Notes under the pieces: generated by a model | Databases searched by the model: none | What the model saw: only the letters and a program-made list of their open reading frames with translations | What the model was told of the DNA's origin: nothing | NCBI GenBank assembly: GCA_947484275.1 | Contig: CANKOY010000001.1 | Location: 1 to 64,000 of the forward strand | Length of the DNA: 64,000 bases | Reading direction: 5' to 3' | Origin: Planctomycetota bacterium | GTDB taxonomy: Bacteria; Planctomycetota; UBA1135; GCA-002686595 | Made by a program: the position numbers and the translations under genes | Shown: positions 25,611-34,997 of the stretch, one piece after another | How the letters are laid out: each line of letters opens with the position of its first letter | Numbering within the stretch: the first letter of the stretch is position 1

Positions 25611-28600
25611 GTGAAGCTAACTGCCTGGATCCTATTGACTGCGGCCCTGGTGGTACTCGGGGCGATCGGGGGGCTGATGCTCTCCGGCGCACAGGCTGAG
25701 CCGCGTGACTTGCTTGAATCAGCTCTACGGCGCTTCAATGGTCCGGAGCAGGACGCCGAGGCCACCCTCGGGGAACTGGACATGGCACTGCGCGCGGCGG
25801 AATCCAGCGCCGACGACGAACTCGCCGCCGACATTCTGATCGCCCGCGGTCGCGTGCTGCGCGACGTTGAGGCCTACGGCCCTGCGCGCGCCGATTTCGA
25901 GCGTGCCCTGGCGCGCTATCGCCCGGGTGCCTTGGAACTCGAACTCGAACTCGTCTCCCTGGAGGAGGAGACTGGCGAACTAGATGCCGCACTAGAACGC
26001 GCAATGCGGATCACGGAGCGCGATCCGACGCGCCTCGAAGGCTGGACCCACGCTGGTCAGATCCTGACGCGCATGTCCGAGCAGCGCTTCGCGGAGCTCG
26101 AGGCGGTGTGCGACGCCAATCTTTCCGATGCCTTCGCGGCGCGAGCAGTGGCCTACGCGCGCAGAGCCGCTGGCATGGACGCCGACGATCCGCTGCGCGT
26201 CTCTCAACTGGCGGGATTGCGCTCGCTGTACTCGCCGCCGGATCAGGCGGATTCCCTGCGTAGCCTTGCGCTCGCCGACCAGGCCAGCTCCGCAAGTTCA
26301 AGCGCGCGCGATGCCCTCGTGCGATCTTTCGCCGGTGAGTTGGATCGCGACGCGGTGCGCTCGTACCTGGAGTTGCTCTGGCGCTCAGGGCGCACACAGG
26401 ACGCCGTGGATTTCGGGCTGGCCGTCGTTTCTCAGCGATCGGTCAATTCATCGCCACTATTCATGGAGCGGCTGGCCCGCGTTCTGATCGATGCGGGGCG
26501 CCCTCGGGCCGCCTGCGAGGCGATTCAGCAGCACTTCAACCGCAACGTCCAGGCCGGACAGTCCTTCTACTTGACGTGGTGTGAAGCCCTGCACAAGTCA
26601 GAGCGCTGGAAGGACCTGGCCTTTGCCGCCTCGCTGCTGCGATCCGCTGGCGACGAGGCACACAGGTCCATCGCCGTGTTCTACCTCGGGGTGTCGCGCG
26701 CAAACTCGAACCAGACCGAGGCCGCTGAGGACGCATTCGATTTCTACACCCGGAACGGCCCGGTCGAACCTTTTCCCGGGGCCCTCGGTCTCGCCTGGCG
26801 CTCGCTGGCTGCTTCGTTGCGCACCATGGAGCAGCCGGCGAATGAGAACGGCGCCCTGCTCGAGGCCGTGCGTCTTGCGCCGCAGGCGGACGGCGAAGCA
26901 TGGTTGCGCCTGTTCCACCTGCTGCAGGAAAGCGAACCGGAGAGCCTGAGCCAGGCTGAGTTGTACCTCACCAACGCCCTCTGCCTGCTGCCGCAACGCA
27001 CCAACGAGCTGATGCCGACCTGGCTCGACGTGGGCCGCCGCCGCATGCGTGCTTCGAGCATGGAGCTAGAGTTGTTGATGGCCGACCAGCGCAAGGCCGG
27101 CCGCATCGGACTTTCACCGAGCGCGGGACCCTACGAGTTGTTCCGCTTCGCCGAGATGCACCGCGACGCAAAGGAACCGACGGCTGCTGCAGCCGGCGCG
27201 CGACGCATGCTGCTGAACTACCCCGGCTTCATTCCAGCCATGGATCTCCTCGGAGATGCCCTGCGCGAAATGGGCGATTTCTCCGGCGCCGCACAGATGT
27301 GGATCGATCGCCTCAAGCTCGCGCCGGGAGACGAAGCCACGTTGCGCAAGTTGGCCCGCTCGCCACCGGAGTCATTGAGCTCGGCGCAGTTGATCGAATT
27401 GATGCAGATCGACCCGGAGAACACTGGCCGGCTCGAGGTCGCGCGAACCCTCAAGGCCGACAAGCGCCCCCATGATGCCTTGGCCGGACTCAATGCACTG
27501 CCATTGCAGTCACTGGGGGACGCGGGTGTGATGCTTGCGAGCGAGCTCTTGATTGAGGTCGGAAAGGCCCAGGAGGCCCTCGCGATGCTCGCGCGCCTGA
27601 CGCCCCAGCGCCAGCGGAGTGCGCGCGCCTTCGAACTCTCGCTCGATGCCGCGCGGCTCTCGGGCAAGGACGAACTGCTGCTGTCGATCATTGCCAAGCC
27701 ACCGGAAGTCTCGAGCCTGGACGCGGCAACGATCATGCAACGCGTAGACACGATGCTCGCCTATGGACAGGTCGCTCCGGCACGCGCGCTGCTCGACTTC
27801 CTGGACGCCCAGGCGGAAACGCGCACGCGCGATGTGATGCTCCGTCGTGCGGCGGTTGCGCTGTTGAACCGCGACCCGGTCGGCGCGCAGGACGAACTCG
27901 ATCGCGCCCAGGTCTTCGACGACGGCAGCGCGGTCGCTTTCGGGCGTTTGCTCGCTGTGCTGGAGTCCCGCATCTACAATCGCTTGCCGATCTTCGTGCG
28001 CGCGCTGTACAGCACGTCTTTCCGGCCCACGCGCTTGCAGTCTGCGATCCTGGCGATCCTAGACGAGCGCGTCGACGAAGCCCGCTACCTGATTAGCGAG
28101 GGGCGCCGACTCGAACCGCGCGAACCCAACTGGTCCTTGCTCGAGGCTTCGCTCGAGGTGCTCGCCGGCCGCAATCCCGATCTGTCGGCACTGGTGGATT
28201 CGACCGGCGCGGATGAGACGCTGTTCTTGCTGCGCGCCGGCGACAACCAACGCAATCCGCGCACTATGTACGCGCGCCTTCTGGCGCTGGAGAGTCCGGA
28301 CTGGCGCCTGTGGGCCGTGGCCGATTTCGCCCACCTCAAGCCCACAGTGCCCGGTTCCATGTGGGCCAGCTACCTCTCAGGGCGCGGCCAGGCGTCTGCG
28401 GGGATGGCCCAGGATGCGGAGCGCACCTGGCGCACCGTGTTGCGCTCCTGGCCCACGTTTGTGCCGGCGTGGGACGCCCTAGAAAAGGCGCGGCTGGAGC
28501 GCCTCCGTCGATTCGATCACGTCGATATGGTGCGCCTGCGCGCCGATCGACGCTTGGCCCTCGGCGCGCGGCCAGGTGAAGCGGCCGAGGAATTGCTGAC

Positions 28601-29834
28601 GGAGGCCTGGGCGCGCGAAATTGCCGGCAACCTGACCGGTGCGCTGGAGAGCGTGCGCGCGTCCGTCGAGTTGGATCAAGAACTTGCTCCCGCCTGGTTC
28701 AAGCTCGGCCAGCTCTGCCATCGATTGGCCGAATGGGATAGCGCGATCGCCGCCATGCGCCGAGCTGCGCGTTCGGCGGAAGTGGAGACCGCGTCGCCAA
28801 TCGTCGAAGAATTCGTGTCCGTGTTGCGCGACGCACGCGCGGCTCTCCCCGAGCGCATTTCAGCTGAATCGGTGCGCGCAGACCTTGCGGAATTGGCGCT
28901 GCGCTTTCCGAACGATCCCGGCGTGGTCCTGGCCCAGGCGCGCGCGGAGTTGGATCAGGAGGACATCGCGCCGGCGGTGCGCGTCGCGCGCGCCTACGAC
29001 CGACTCGACAGGTTTCTCGCGCGCCTCGATGAAGCCGCGATCGCAACTGCAGCACAGCTGAAGGCAGAGCGAGCCGCAGCCCTGGCGAAGCCCGTTGCGC
29101 GCGGGAAGGCGGGCCGCAACCCCACGCCGCGGGCCGTGATGGACATGCTGATCCCAAGTCGCGCGACGACGCTGCGGCCCGCCAAGGGCCAGCGTCAGTC
29201 CCTGGATCAACTGCGCCCGGGATCCACAGGTGCCTGGAAGGACTTCTATCAGAGTCTTGAGCCGGCGCGGGCCGAGGCATTCGTTCGCAGCGAACTTCTT
29301 CGCAGTCCGGGTAGCCTCGAACTGTGGCGAATGCTCTGCGAGGCACTGGTGGCCCAGGGCCGACGAGCGGAGGCCACGCGGCTGTTCGAGTTGATGGCGC
29401 GCATGGTGCCCGCCGGGAAGACCCACCGAGCCCTTGCGGACCTCTACGCGGGTACAGGTGCAGTGCCGGCGAAAGTGCAGGCCAGCATCGCGGCGGCCGT
29501 GCTCGTGGAAGGGCGCACGGCACCTGACGTCGACTTGCTCTTCTTACTTGCTCGAGAGTTGACCAGCACACCACAGGGCATGACGCAGGGTCTGCAGGTG
29601 CTCGAAGGATTGTGGCAGCAGCGCGACGCCGCCATCGGCCGAATCAAGGACCTCGATATCGGCCAGCTCTATGGCACGGCACTGGTTCAGCGCGCCGATC
29701 CTGCGGACCGACAACTCGCGTCGAGCCTCCTAAATGAGGTCTCCGCCGCGATCACCAACGATCGCGCGCGCAAGAACCTCGTTGATGCTTTGGCGCTGCT
29801 AGCCGCGCAAATTCCTGCGCGCGCTACGCGCTGA
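25611..29834 (+). CDS. Very long secreted/membrane-anchored TPR protein (PrsT-like by position)
   Basis: 1,407 residues. An N-terminal hydrophobic segment (5-28) ends in AQA and can serve as signal peptide or anchor. The rest is a helical solenoid of degenerate TPR-like pairs with Ala/Leu/Glu/Arg-rich helices. A Lys/Arg/Pro-rich insert (about 1150-1200) interrupts it before more TPRs. No enzyme motif is present. In exosortase-A EPS loci a TPR protein, PrsT, follows PrsK and PrsR and is needed for EPS-dependent flocs; the order here is the same, but the length is greater and homology is not shown. The GTG start at 25611 directly precedes the signal-like segment. It is convergent with the EPS operon, 21 bases apart. 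Confidence 0.85.
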   Translation: MKLTAWILLTAALVVLGAIGGLMLSGAQAEPRDLLESALRRFNGPEQDAEATLGELDMALRAAESSADDELAADILIARGRVLRDVEAYGPARADFERALARYRPGALELELELVSLEEETGELDAALERAMRITERDPTRLEGWTHAGQILTRMSEQRFAELEAVCDANLSDAFAARAVAYARRAAGMDADDPLRVSQLAGLRSLYSPPDQADSLRSLALADQASSASSSARDALVRSFAGELDRDAVRSYLELLWRSGRTQDAVDFGLAVVSQRSVNSSPLFMERLARVLIDAGRPRAACEAIQQHFNRNVQAGQSFYLTWCEALHKSERWKDLAFAASLLRSAGDEAHRSIAVFYLGVSRANSNQTEAAEDAFDFYTRNGPVEPFPGALGLAWRSLAASLRTMEQPANENGALLEAVRLAPQADGEAWLRLFHLLQESEPESLSQAELYLTNALCLLPQRTNELMPTWLDVGRRRMRASSMELELLMADQRKAGRIGLSPSAGPYELFRFAEMHRDAKEPTAAAAGARRMLLNYPGFIPAMDLLGDALREMGDFSGAAQMWIDRLKLAPGDEATLRKLARSPPESLSSAQLIELMQIDPENTGRLEVARTLKADKRPHDALAGLNALPLQSLGDAGVMLASELLIEVGKAQEALAMLARLTPQRQRSARAFELSLDAARLSGKDELLLSIIAKPPEVSSLDAATIMQRVDTMLAYGQVAPARALLDFLDAQAETRTRDVMLRRAAVALLNRDPVGAQDELDRAQVFDDGSAVAFGRLLAVLESRIYNRLPIFVRALYSTSFRPTRLQSAILAILDERVDEARYLISEGRRLEPREPNWSLLEASLEVLAGRNPDLSALVDSTGADETLFLLRAGDNQRNPRTMYARLLALESPDWRLWAVADFAHLKPTVPGSMWASYLSGRGQASAGMAQDAERTWRTVLRSWPTFVPAWDALEKARLERLRRFDHVDMVRLRADRRLALGARPGEAAEELLTEAWAREIAGNLTGALESVRASVELDQELAPAWFKLGQLCHRLAEWDSAIAAMRRAARSAEVETASPIVEEFVSVLRDARAALPERISAESVRADLAELALRFPNDPGVVLAQARAELDQEDIAPAVRVARAYDRLDRFLARLDEAAIATAAQLKAERAAALAKPVARGKAGRNPTPRAVMDMLIPSRATTLRPAKGQRQSLDQLRPGSTGAWKDFYQSLEPARAEAFVRSELLRSPGSLELWRMLCEALVAQGRRAEATRLFELMARMVPAGKTHRALADLYAGTGAVPAKVQASIAAAVLVEGRTAPDVDLLFLLARELTSTPQGMTQGLQVLEGLWQQRDAAIGRIKDLDIGQLYGTALVQRADPADRQLASSLLNEVSAAITNDRARKNLVDALALLAAQIPARATR

Positions 29835-29855
29835 ATCCCGAGTCGGCCCCAGTGC

Positions 29856-30710
29856 TCAACTGAGAGCGCCCTCGGCCTCGAGCACCGCGCGCAAGGAACC
29901 GAAGCGGTGCTCCGCGAGCAGCGCGTCGAGGCGCGGGAGGGTGCGCCCCAGGTTCAGGTAGTGTCGCCAGCGCTGCAATGCCGGGGCCGGACAGCGCGGT
30001 TGGTCAGGATCGAATTCCCAGGGATGCAAGTAGAGCGACGCGGGCCGACCGCGGCGCTGCAGCGAACGAACCGCGGCGCGCGTCACTGCCCCGGGCAAGA
30101 GGCGGAAGTAGCCGCCGCCCCCCACCGGCAGATTGACACCGGCCAGTGGATAGGTGGAAACGGGAAACTCGATCACGTCAGCCACAGCGGTCTTCACACG
30201 CGAGATGCCCGGCTCGAAGTCGGGCACGCCGTACACGGGATGGCGCACGGGATGGACACTGGAGTCGTAGAGATAGCCGCGCTCTGCTAGCACATCGAAG
30301 GCCCACCAGGTCTTGCGCGTCAGCGTGAACGTCGAGGCCCGAAATCCGATCGGACGCGGTGCGCCAGCGTCCATCAGGGCGCGCTCGGTGCGCGCGAGAT
30401 CCTCGATGAAGTGCGCGCGGTCCATGTCCCATAGGAACAGATGTTCGTAGCCGTGACTCGCTACCTCGTGGCCCGCGTCGAGCACGCGCCGAACGTACTC
30501 AGGATGTCGCTCCGCGATCCAGCCCAGGAAAAAAAACGTCGCGTGGGCGTCGTGGCGCGCGAGCGAGTCGAGAATTCTGTCCATTCCGATCGCGAGGCGC
30601 GTCGGAACCTCGTCCCAGTCCTCGCGCGAAAAGTGCCCGCGCAGGTTGGCAACCTGGAAGTACTCCTCCACATCAAAAGAGATTGCGTGCAGACGAGCGG
30701 AGTTCACCAT
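29856..30710 (-). CDS. Polysaccharide deacetylase (XrtA-system type, NodB-like with DUF3473-like tail)
   Basis: 284 residues. SFDVEEYF near the N-terminus holds the catalytic Asp. HGYEH gives the metal histidines, and GFRAST is the next motif. The C-terminal third (YLHPWEFD) matches the tail seen in deacetylases of exosortase-A EPS loci. It should remove N- or O-acetyl groups from the polymer or its precursor. No signal peptide is visible. The ATG at 30710 overlaps the stop of the upstream GT4 gene by seven bases. It is the last gene of the EPS operon. Confidence 0.9.
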   Translation of the reverse strand: MVNSARLHAISFDVEEYFQVANLRGHFSREDWDEVPTRLAIGMDRILDSLARHDAHATFFFLGWIAERHPEYVRRVLDAGHEVASHGYEHLFLWDMDRAHFIEDLARTERALMDAGAPRPIGFRASTFTLTRKTWWAFDVLAERGYLYDSSVHPVRHPVYGVPDFEPGISRVKTAVADVIEFPVSTYPLAGVNLPVGGGGYFRLLPGAVTRAAVRSLQRRGRPASLYLHPWEFDPDQPRCPAPALQRWRHYLNLGRTLPRLDALLAEHRFGSLRAVLEAEGALS

Positions 30711-31894
30711 GGGGCCTCTCCAGTGTCGCGCATGCGAGCGATTTCGCGAGCGACGCGCTCTGCGTTTCCGCGCCAAGTGAGCCCGCGCTCCTCGATCGTA
30801 CGCCGCGCGGCCTCTCCCAGGTTAGCGCGCAACTTGGGATCACTGGCCAGCGCCATCAGCGCCGCCTCGAGGGCCGCGCCGTCGTCCGCAGTGACCAGCC
30901 AGGCGTTCTCCCCGTGGGTCAGCACCTCGCGCAGATTGGGCTGGTCCGGAGCCAAGGTGGCCAGGCCGGCAGCCATGTATTCGTGCAGCTTCAATGGCGA
31001 AGCGTAGGGGTTGATCGCCGGAACCAGGGCAAGGTCGAATGCCGGCAAAAGCGCAGGGATCGCCACATGCTCGCGCCGTCCGCAAAAGCGCACGCGGGCC
31101 GTCACGCCGCGCTCGCGCGCTCGCGCTTCCAATGCTTCGCGCGCAGGCCCCTCCCCCACCAGAGCCAGCACTGCACCTGGGAGTTTGGGCAGAGCGTCGA
31201 TCACCAGGTCCAATCGGTGCCAATCGCGGTAATAGCCCACGAAGCCAAGCACCAAGGCGCCTTCCGGAAGCTCCAGATCTCTGCGCGCGATCGCGCGCAC
31301 TGCAGCGCGGTCTTCATACTCGAATTGCTCGAGGTGCACGCCGTTGGGTGTGATCAGGATTCGCCGACGATCGACGCCGAGGTCCACGAGCATATCGGCG
31401 AGGACCTCTGTCACGGCACACACACGCGTGGCCTCGCGCAGGATGTAGCGCTCCATGCGATCCGCGGTGCGCGCGAACGTCAACCCGCGCGTGCGCGATA
31501 GCTCATGAACCATCGGCGAGTTCACTTCGAGCACCAGCGGCACGCCCGTGCGTCGCGCGGCCATCACACCCGCGGCGTTGCCAAAGGCGTAGCGCTCGTA
31601 AACGAAATCCGGTTCTGCCTGTCGGATCGCGCGTGCCAGGCGCGGCCGGGCGAAGGCGGTGTATGAGTACTCAGCCAATTCGCGCGCGAACCGGGGCAGC
31701 CGCCCAACCGCGCTCCAGCGCGAGGGCGCCGGCAAATTCGCTCCCGAGTAGCTAGGCTCCGACGGCCGCGAGCGCGACACCAGACTGAATTCGACGACCT
31801 CATGTCCCAGTTCGCGCCATGCGTCCTGCAGCGCACGGATGTGCACGGCCTGTCCGTCCTCGGCCTGGGTGCGATGGTGGTAGAGAATCTTCAA
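30704..31894 (-). CDS. Family 4 glycosyltransferase (XrtA-locus type)
   Basis: 396 residues, GT-B fold. The N-terminus reads KILYHHRTQAEDGQAVHI, much like PEP-CTERM/XrtA-system GT4 proteins. NSPMVHE, TPNGVH and the C-terminal donor site PLKLHEYMAAG are present. It adds a sugar to the lipid-linked repeat unit at the cytoplasmic membrane face. The TTG at 31894 was chosen because it gives the standard N-terminus and overlaps the upstream GT4 stop as TTGA. Donor and acceptor are unknown. Confidence 0.9.
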   Translation of the reverse strand: MKILYHHRTQAEDGQAVHIRALQDAWRELGHEVVEFSLVSRSRPSEPSYSGANLPAPSRWSAVGRLPRFARELAEYSYTAFARPRLARAIRQAEPDFVYERYAFGNAAGVMAARRTGVPLVLEVNSPMVHELSRTRGLTFARTADRMERYILREATRVCAVTEVLADMLVDLGVDRRRILITPNGVHLEQFEYEDRAAVRAIARRDLELPEGALVLGFVGYYRDWHRLDLVIDALPKLPGAVLALVGEGPAREALEARARERGVTARVRFCGRREHVAIPALLPAFDLALVPAINPYASPLKLHEYMAAGLATLAPDQPNLREVLTHGENAWLVTADDGAALEAALMALASDPKLRANLGEAARRTIEERGLTWRGNAERVAREIARMRDTGEAPW

Positions 31895-33072
31895 TCGGCG
31901 CGCTCCAGAGCGCGGGCACGCGCGAGGCAGCCCTCCAGGGCGTCTAGGCTCTGCTCCCATGACAAGCCCTCGACCTGGGCGCGACAGCGCTGCGACGTGG
32001 GCGGGTTTCGCAGCAAGGACACCAGCGCGCGGCCGATCACCTCGGGATCGCGCGAGTCCACGAGGCACTGCGGAAGCCCGACGAGCAACTCGGCGGTACC
32101 ACCCGCATCCGTGGCGAGCACGGGCCGTCCGCAGGCGAGAGCCTCGAGCACGACATTGGGGCGACCTTCGCGCGAACTGGTCAGCAGCAACACGTCGCTG
32201 GCGTTGTACCAATCGCAAAGGGACGCGGAAGGTACCTCGCCGCGAAGAGTGAATCGATCGCCGAGATTCAGTTCGCGCGCGCGCTGATCCAGCGCGGGGC
32301 GCAGGGCTCCAGCACCGACGAATGCAATGCGCGCGTTCGCTAGTGCCGCCCGGGCGAAGGCATCCAACGCCAGGAGCGGATCCTTGCGCCCGATGAGGTG
32401 CCCGACCACGAGGACCAAGGTCCCTTCGGACGCCAAACCCAGTCGCTGGCGCGCAAAGCTGCGATCGCGCATTTCGAACTGATCGAGATCCACGCCGTTG
32501 GGTACGAGCACACCGCGCGCAGGCCCGCCCGCGAGGCGATCCATGGCGTCGACGAGATCCTGGGAAACCGCGCACCAGTTGCCAGCGTCCCTCAAGCACT
32601 GCCCCAAGGCCTGGGCCAACTTAGGTGTTTCGGCCACCTGCAACACATCGCTGCCGCGGCCGTTGATCAGGGTGGGCAAGCACGCTGCGCGCAATTGCGC
32701 AGCCGCGCGCGCGGCTGGCCAGGCATAGTCGCACACGACCACATCGCAGGTCGCTGCGCCCAACAGGCGTGAGCAGCCGGCGCGTGCAAACCCATCGGCA
32801 TTGGCCAAGGCTCGCCCGGGGACGTGTAGGTAGCGCGGACGCTCGATCGGAATGCCGTCGCGAAACTCTTGTCGCGGCATGCGCGCGATCTCGCTCCAGT
32901 GCGGCCTTCCCAGCAGCGAGCCCAGGGGCCCAACGGGCGCCCGTGGAAGCGGCTGGACCACGAACACGTCGTGTCCGCGCTTGACCATGCCCGCCCAGCG
33001 GCGTTCGGCAAAAATTCCCTCCTGAGGCCGCACGGTAGAAGGAAACAGCGATGTTAGAACCCCAATCCTCAC
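31891..33072 (-). CDS. Family 4 glycosyltransferase
   Basis: 393 residues, GT-B fold. RIGVLTSLFPS opens the acceptor domain. NGRGSDV, VPNGVDL and the donor-side SSREGRPNVVLEALACG with ATDAGG are typical GT4 features. It probably builds the EPS repeat unit. The GTG at 33072 overlaps the amidotransferase stop (GTGA), and its own stop overlaps the next GT4 start, so three consecutive genes are coupled. Confidence 0.91.
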   Translation of the reverse strand: MRIGVLTSLFPSTVRPQEGIFAERRWAGMVKRGHDVFVVQPLPRAPVGPLGSLLGRPHWSEIARMPRQEFRDGIPIERPRYLHVPGRALANADGFARAGCSRLLGAATCDVVVCDYAWPAARAAAQLRAACLPTLINGRGSDVLQVAETPKLAQALGQCLRDAGNWCAVSQDLVDAMDRLAGGPARGVLVPNGVDLDQFEMRDRSFARQRLGLASEGTLVLVVGHLIGRKDPLLALDAFARAALANARIAFVGAGALRPALDQRARELNLGDRFTLRGEVPSASLCDWYNASDVLLLTSSREGRPNVVLEALACGRPVLATDAGGTAELLVGLPQCLVDSRDPEVIGRALVSLLRNPPTSQRCRAQVEGLSWEQSLDALEGCLARARALERAD

Positions 33073-34970
33073 GCTGAGACTCCGCGAACGCCATGGGCGC
33101 GCCGCCAGTGCTCCAGCACCAGGAGACTCCACAGGAGGCGCGAGTGGTCGCGGGCACCGGAGAGGTGCTCGGCGTGGCGTGCCGCGAGCACGCCGGGTGC
33201 AAACCACTGGGCGGGCAACGCGCTCAGAGCGTCGCGACAGGACTCTGCCAGGGGGCCGCGCAACCAGGCGGCCAAGGGGATGTCGAACCCGCGCTTGGCG
33301 CCATCGAGGATCGAAGCGGGCAGCCGCGGGCGCAGCGCTTCGCGGAACGCGTGTTTCCCGCGCCGCGCGCGGATCTTCTCCCGCGCGGGCAGCGTGGCGA
33401 AGCGTTCGACAAAACGGTGGTCGAGCAGCGGCGGTCGTACCTCCAACGATACTGCCATGGCGGCGCGGTCGACCTTGGTCAGGATCTGATCGGGCAAGTA
33501 GGTGTGGATGTCAGCGTACTGTGCCCGGTACAGCGGATCGTCCACACGCGGGCGCTCGTAGTGCGCGGCGAAGGCCTCGTATGGATCGCAGTCCGCGAGC
33601 GAGCGCGCCAATTCCGGCGCGAGGAGCTCCATAACTTCGCCGCGAGAGAGCTGCGAGACACTGTGGTAGTACGCGCGACCGGGTTCGCGTCCGAGGTTGG
33701 AGAGAAAGGTCTTCGCGCGCAACGGACGCGGCGCGAAATCCAACTTCGGATAGACCCGTCCCAACCAGCGCGCACCCACGCGACCTGGCGCGCCGAGGCT
33801 TTGGCGCATGCGGTTTTCCGCTGAATCGTGCACGTAGCGGCGGTATCCGGCGAAAACCTCGTCACCGCCGTCGCCAGAGATCGCAACGGTCACGTGCTCG
33901 CGCGCCATCTTGGACACGAGGAAGGTCGGTACCGTCGATGGATCGGCCAGGGGCTCGTCGAACACCCAGGGCAGAGTGTCCACGACTAGGAGCGGGTCGG
34001 GCTCGAGCACGCGAGCGTGGTGCTCTGCGCCAAAGCGTTTGGCGCTCTCTCGCGCGATCTCCAGTTCGTCGTGGCTCTTCTCGCGAAATCCCACGGAACA
34101 TGCGATCAGGGGCCTACCCCCTGCGCGCGACATGCTCTCCACCACCGCGGTCGAGTCGATTCCGCCGGAGAGGAACGCGCCGAGGGGCACTTCGCTCTCG
34201 AGGTGCTCACCGACCACGCGATCGACCCACTCACGGATTTCCTGACCGCGATCCACTTCGCTGGCGGGTTCGCGCATTCGATCCAACGGAAGATCCCAGT
34301 AGCGTTCGATTCTCGGCGTGCCGCCGGGTTCGAAGGCGAGCGTGTGACCTGCGGGCAAACGCTCGATGCCGGCCCAGGCGGAGTGCGCGCCGCCAACGTA
34401 ACCCTGCATCAAGTACTCGAGCAGCGCCTCGCGCCGCAGCACGCGAGGTGTGTCCCCCATGGCAAGAATTGCCTTGGGTTCGCTGGCCCAGGCCAGTCCG
34501 CGGGAGGTCCTGGCCCAGTACAGCGGCTTGATGCCCAGTCGATCGCGCCCCAGCAAGACCCGTGGCCGCGCGGGGTCGCGATAGTCGAGCAGCGCAAAAG
34601 CAAACATGCCCACCAGGCGCTCGACGAGTTTCGCGCCAACCTCCTCGTACAGATGTACGGCTACTTCGACGTCGGAGTTCGTCCGGAAGCGGTGCCCGCG
34701 CGAAATCAGCTCCGCGCGCAGCGCGTGATGATTGTAGATCTCACCATTGAGCACCATCGCGATGTCGCGGGTCTCGTTCTCGATCGGCTGGTGGCCGCCG
34801 GCAACGTCGATGATCGACAGCCGCCTAAAGGCGATTGCCATGGGCCCTTGGACATGGACTCCCTCATCGTCCGGACCGCGCAGGCGCAAGCTGCGCGCTG
34901 CATCCAGCATGAACTGGCGCTCCGGTGAGCTGGCCGGATCGTCAAGGGCAATACCGCAGAGTCCGCACAC
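33069..34970 (-). CDS. Asparagine synthetase-like amidotransferase (XrtA-system type)
   Basis: 633 residues. An N-terminal class II glutaminase domain (Cys2 after Met removal; RGPDDEG, NGEIYNH) is joined to an ATP-dependent synthetase domain with SGGIDSTAV and SGDGGDEVFAGY. It moves ammonia from glutamine to a carboxylate. In EPS loci of the exosortase-A type such enzymes are thought to amidate uronic acids in the polymer; free asparagine synthesis is an alternative. The GTG start encodes the invariant MCG. UDP-uronate-related genes occur in the same cluster (42038-42976, 44856-45815), which fits uronamide formation. Confidence 0.92.
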   Translation of the reverse strand: MCGLCGIALDDPASSPERQFMLDAARSLRLRGPDDEGVHVQGPMAIAFRRLSIIDVAGGHQPIENETRDIAMVLNGEIYNHHALRAELISRGHRFRTNSDVEVAVHLYEEVGAKLVERLVGMFAFALLDYRDPARPRVLLGRDRLGIKPLYWARTSRGLAWASEPKAILAMGDTPRVLRREALLEYLMQGYVGGAHSAWAGIERLPAGHTLAFEPGGTPRIERYWDLPLDRMREPASEVDRGQEIREWVDRVVGEHLESEVPLGAFLSGGIDSTAVVESMSRAGGRPLIACSVGFREKSHDELEIARESAKRFGAEHHARVLEPDPLLVVDTLPWVFDEPLADPSTVPTFLVSKMAREHVTVAISGDGGDEVFAGYRRYVHDSAENRMRQSLGAPGRVGARWLGRVYPKLDFAPRPLRAKTFLSNLGREPGRAYYHSVSQLSRGEVMELLAPELARSLADCDPYEAFAAHYERPRVDDPLYRAQYADIHTYLPDQILTKVDRAAMAVSLEVRPPLLDHRFVERFATLPAREKIRARRGKHAFREALRPRLPASILDGAKRGFDIPLAAWLRGPLAESCRDALSALPAQWFAPGVLAARHAEHLSGARDHSRLLWSLLVLEHWRRAHGVRGVSA

Positions 34971-34997
34971 GGGTCTGATGACTCCAGTGGCGGCGCC

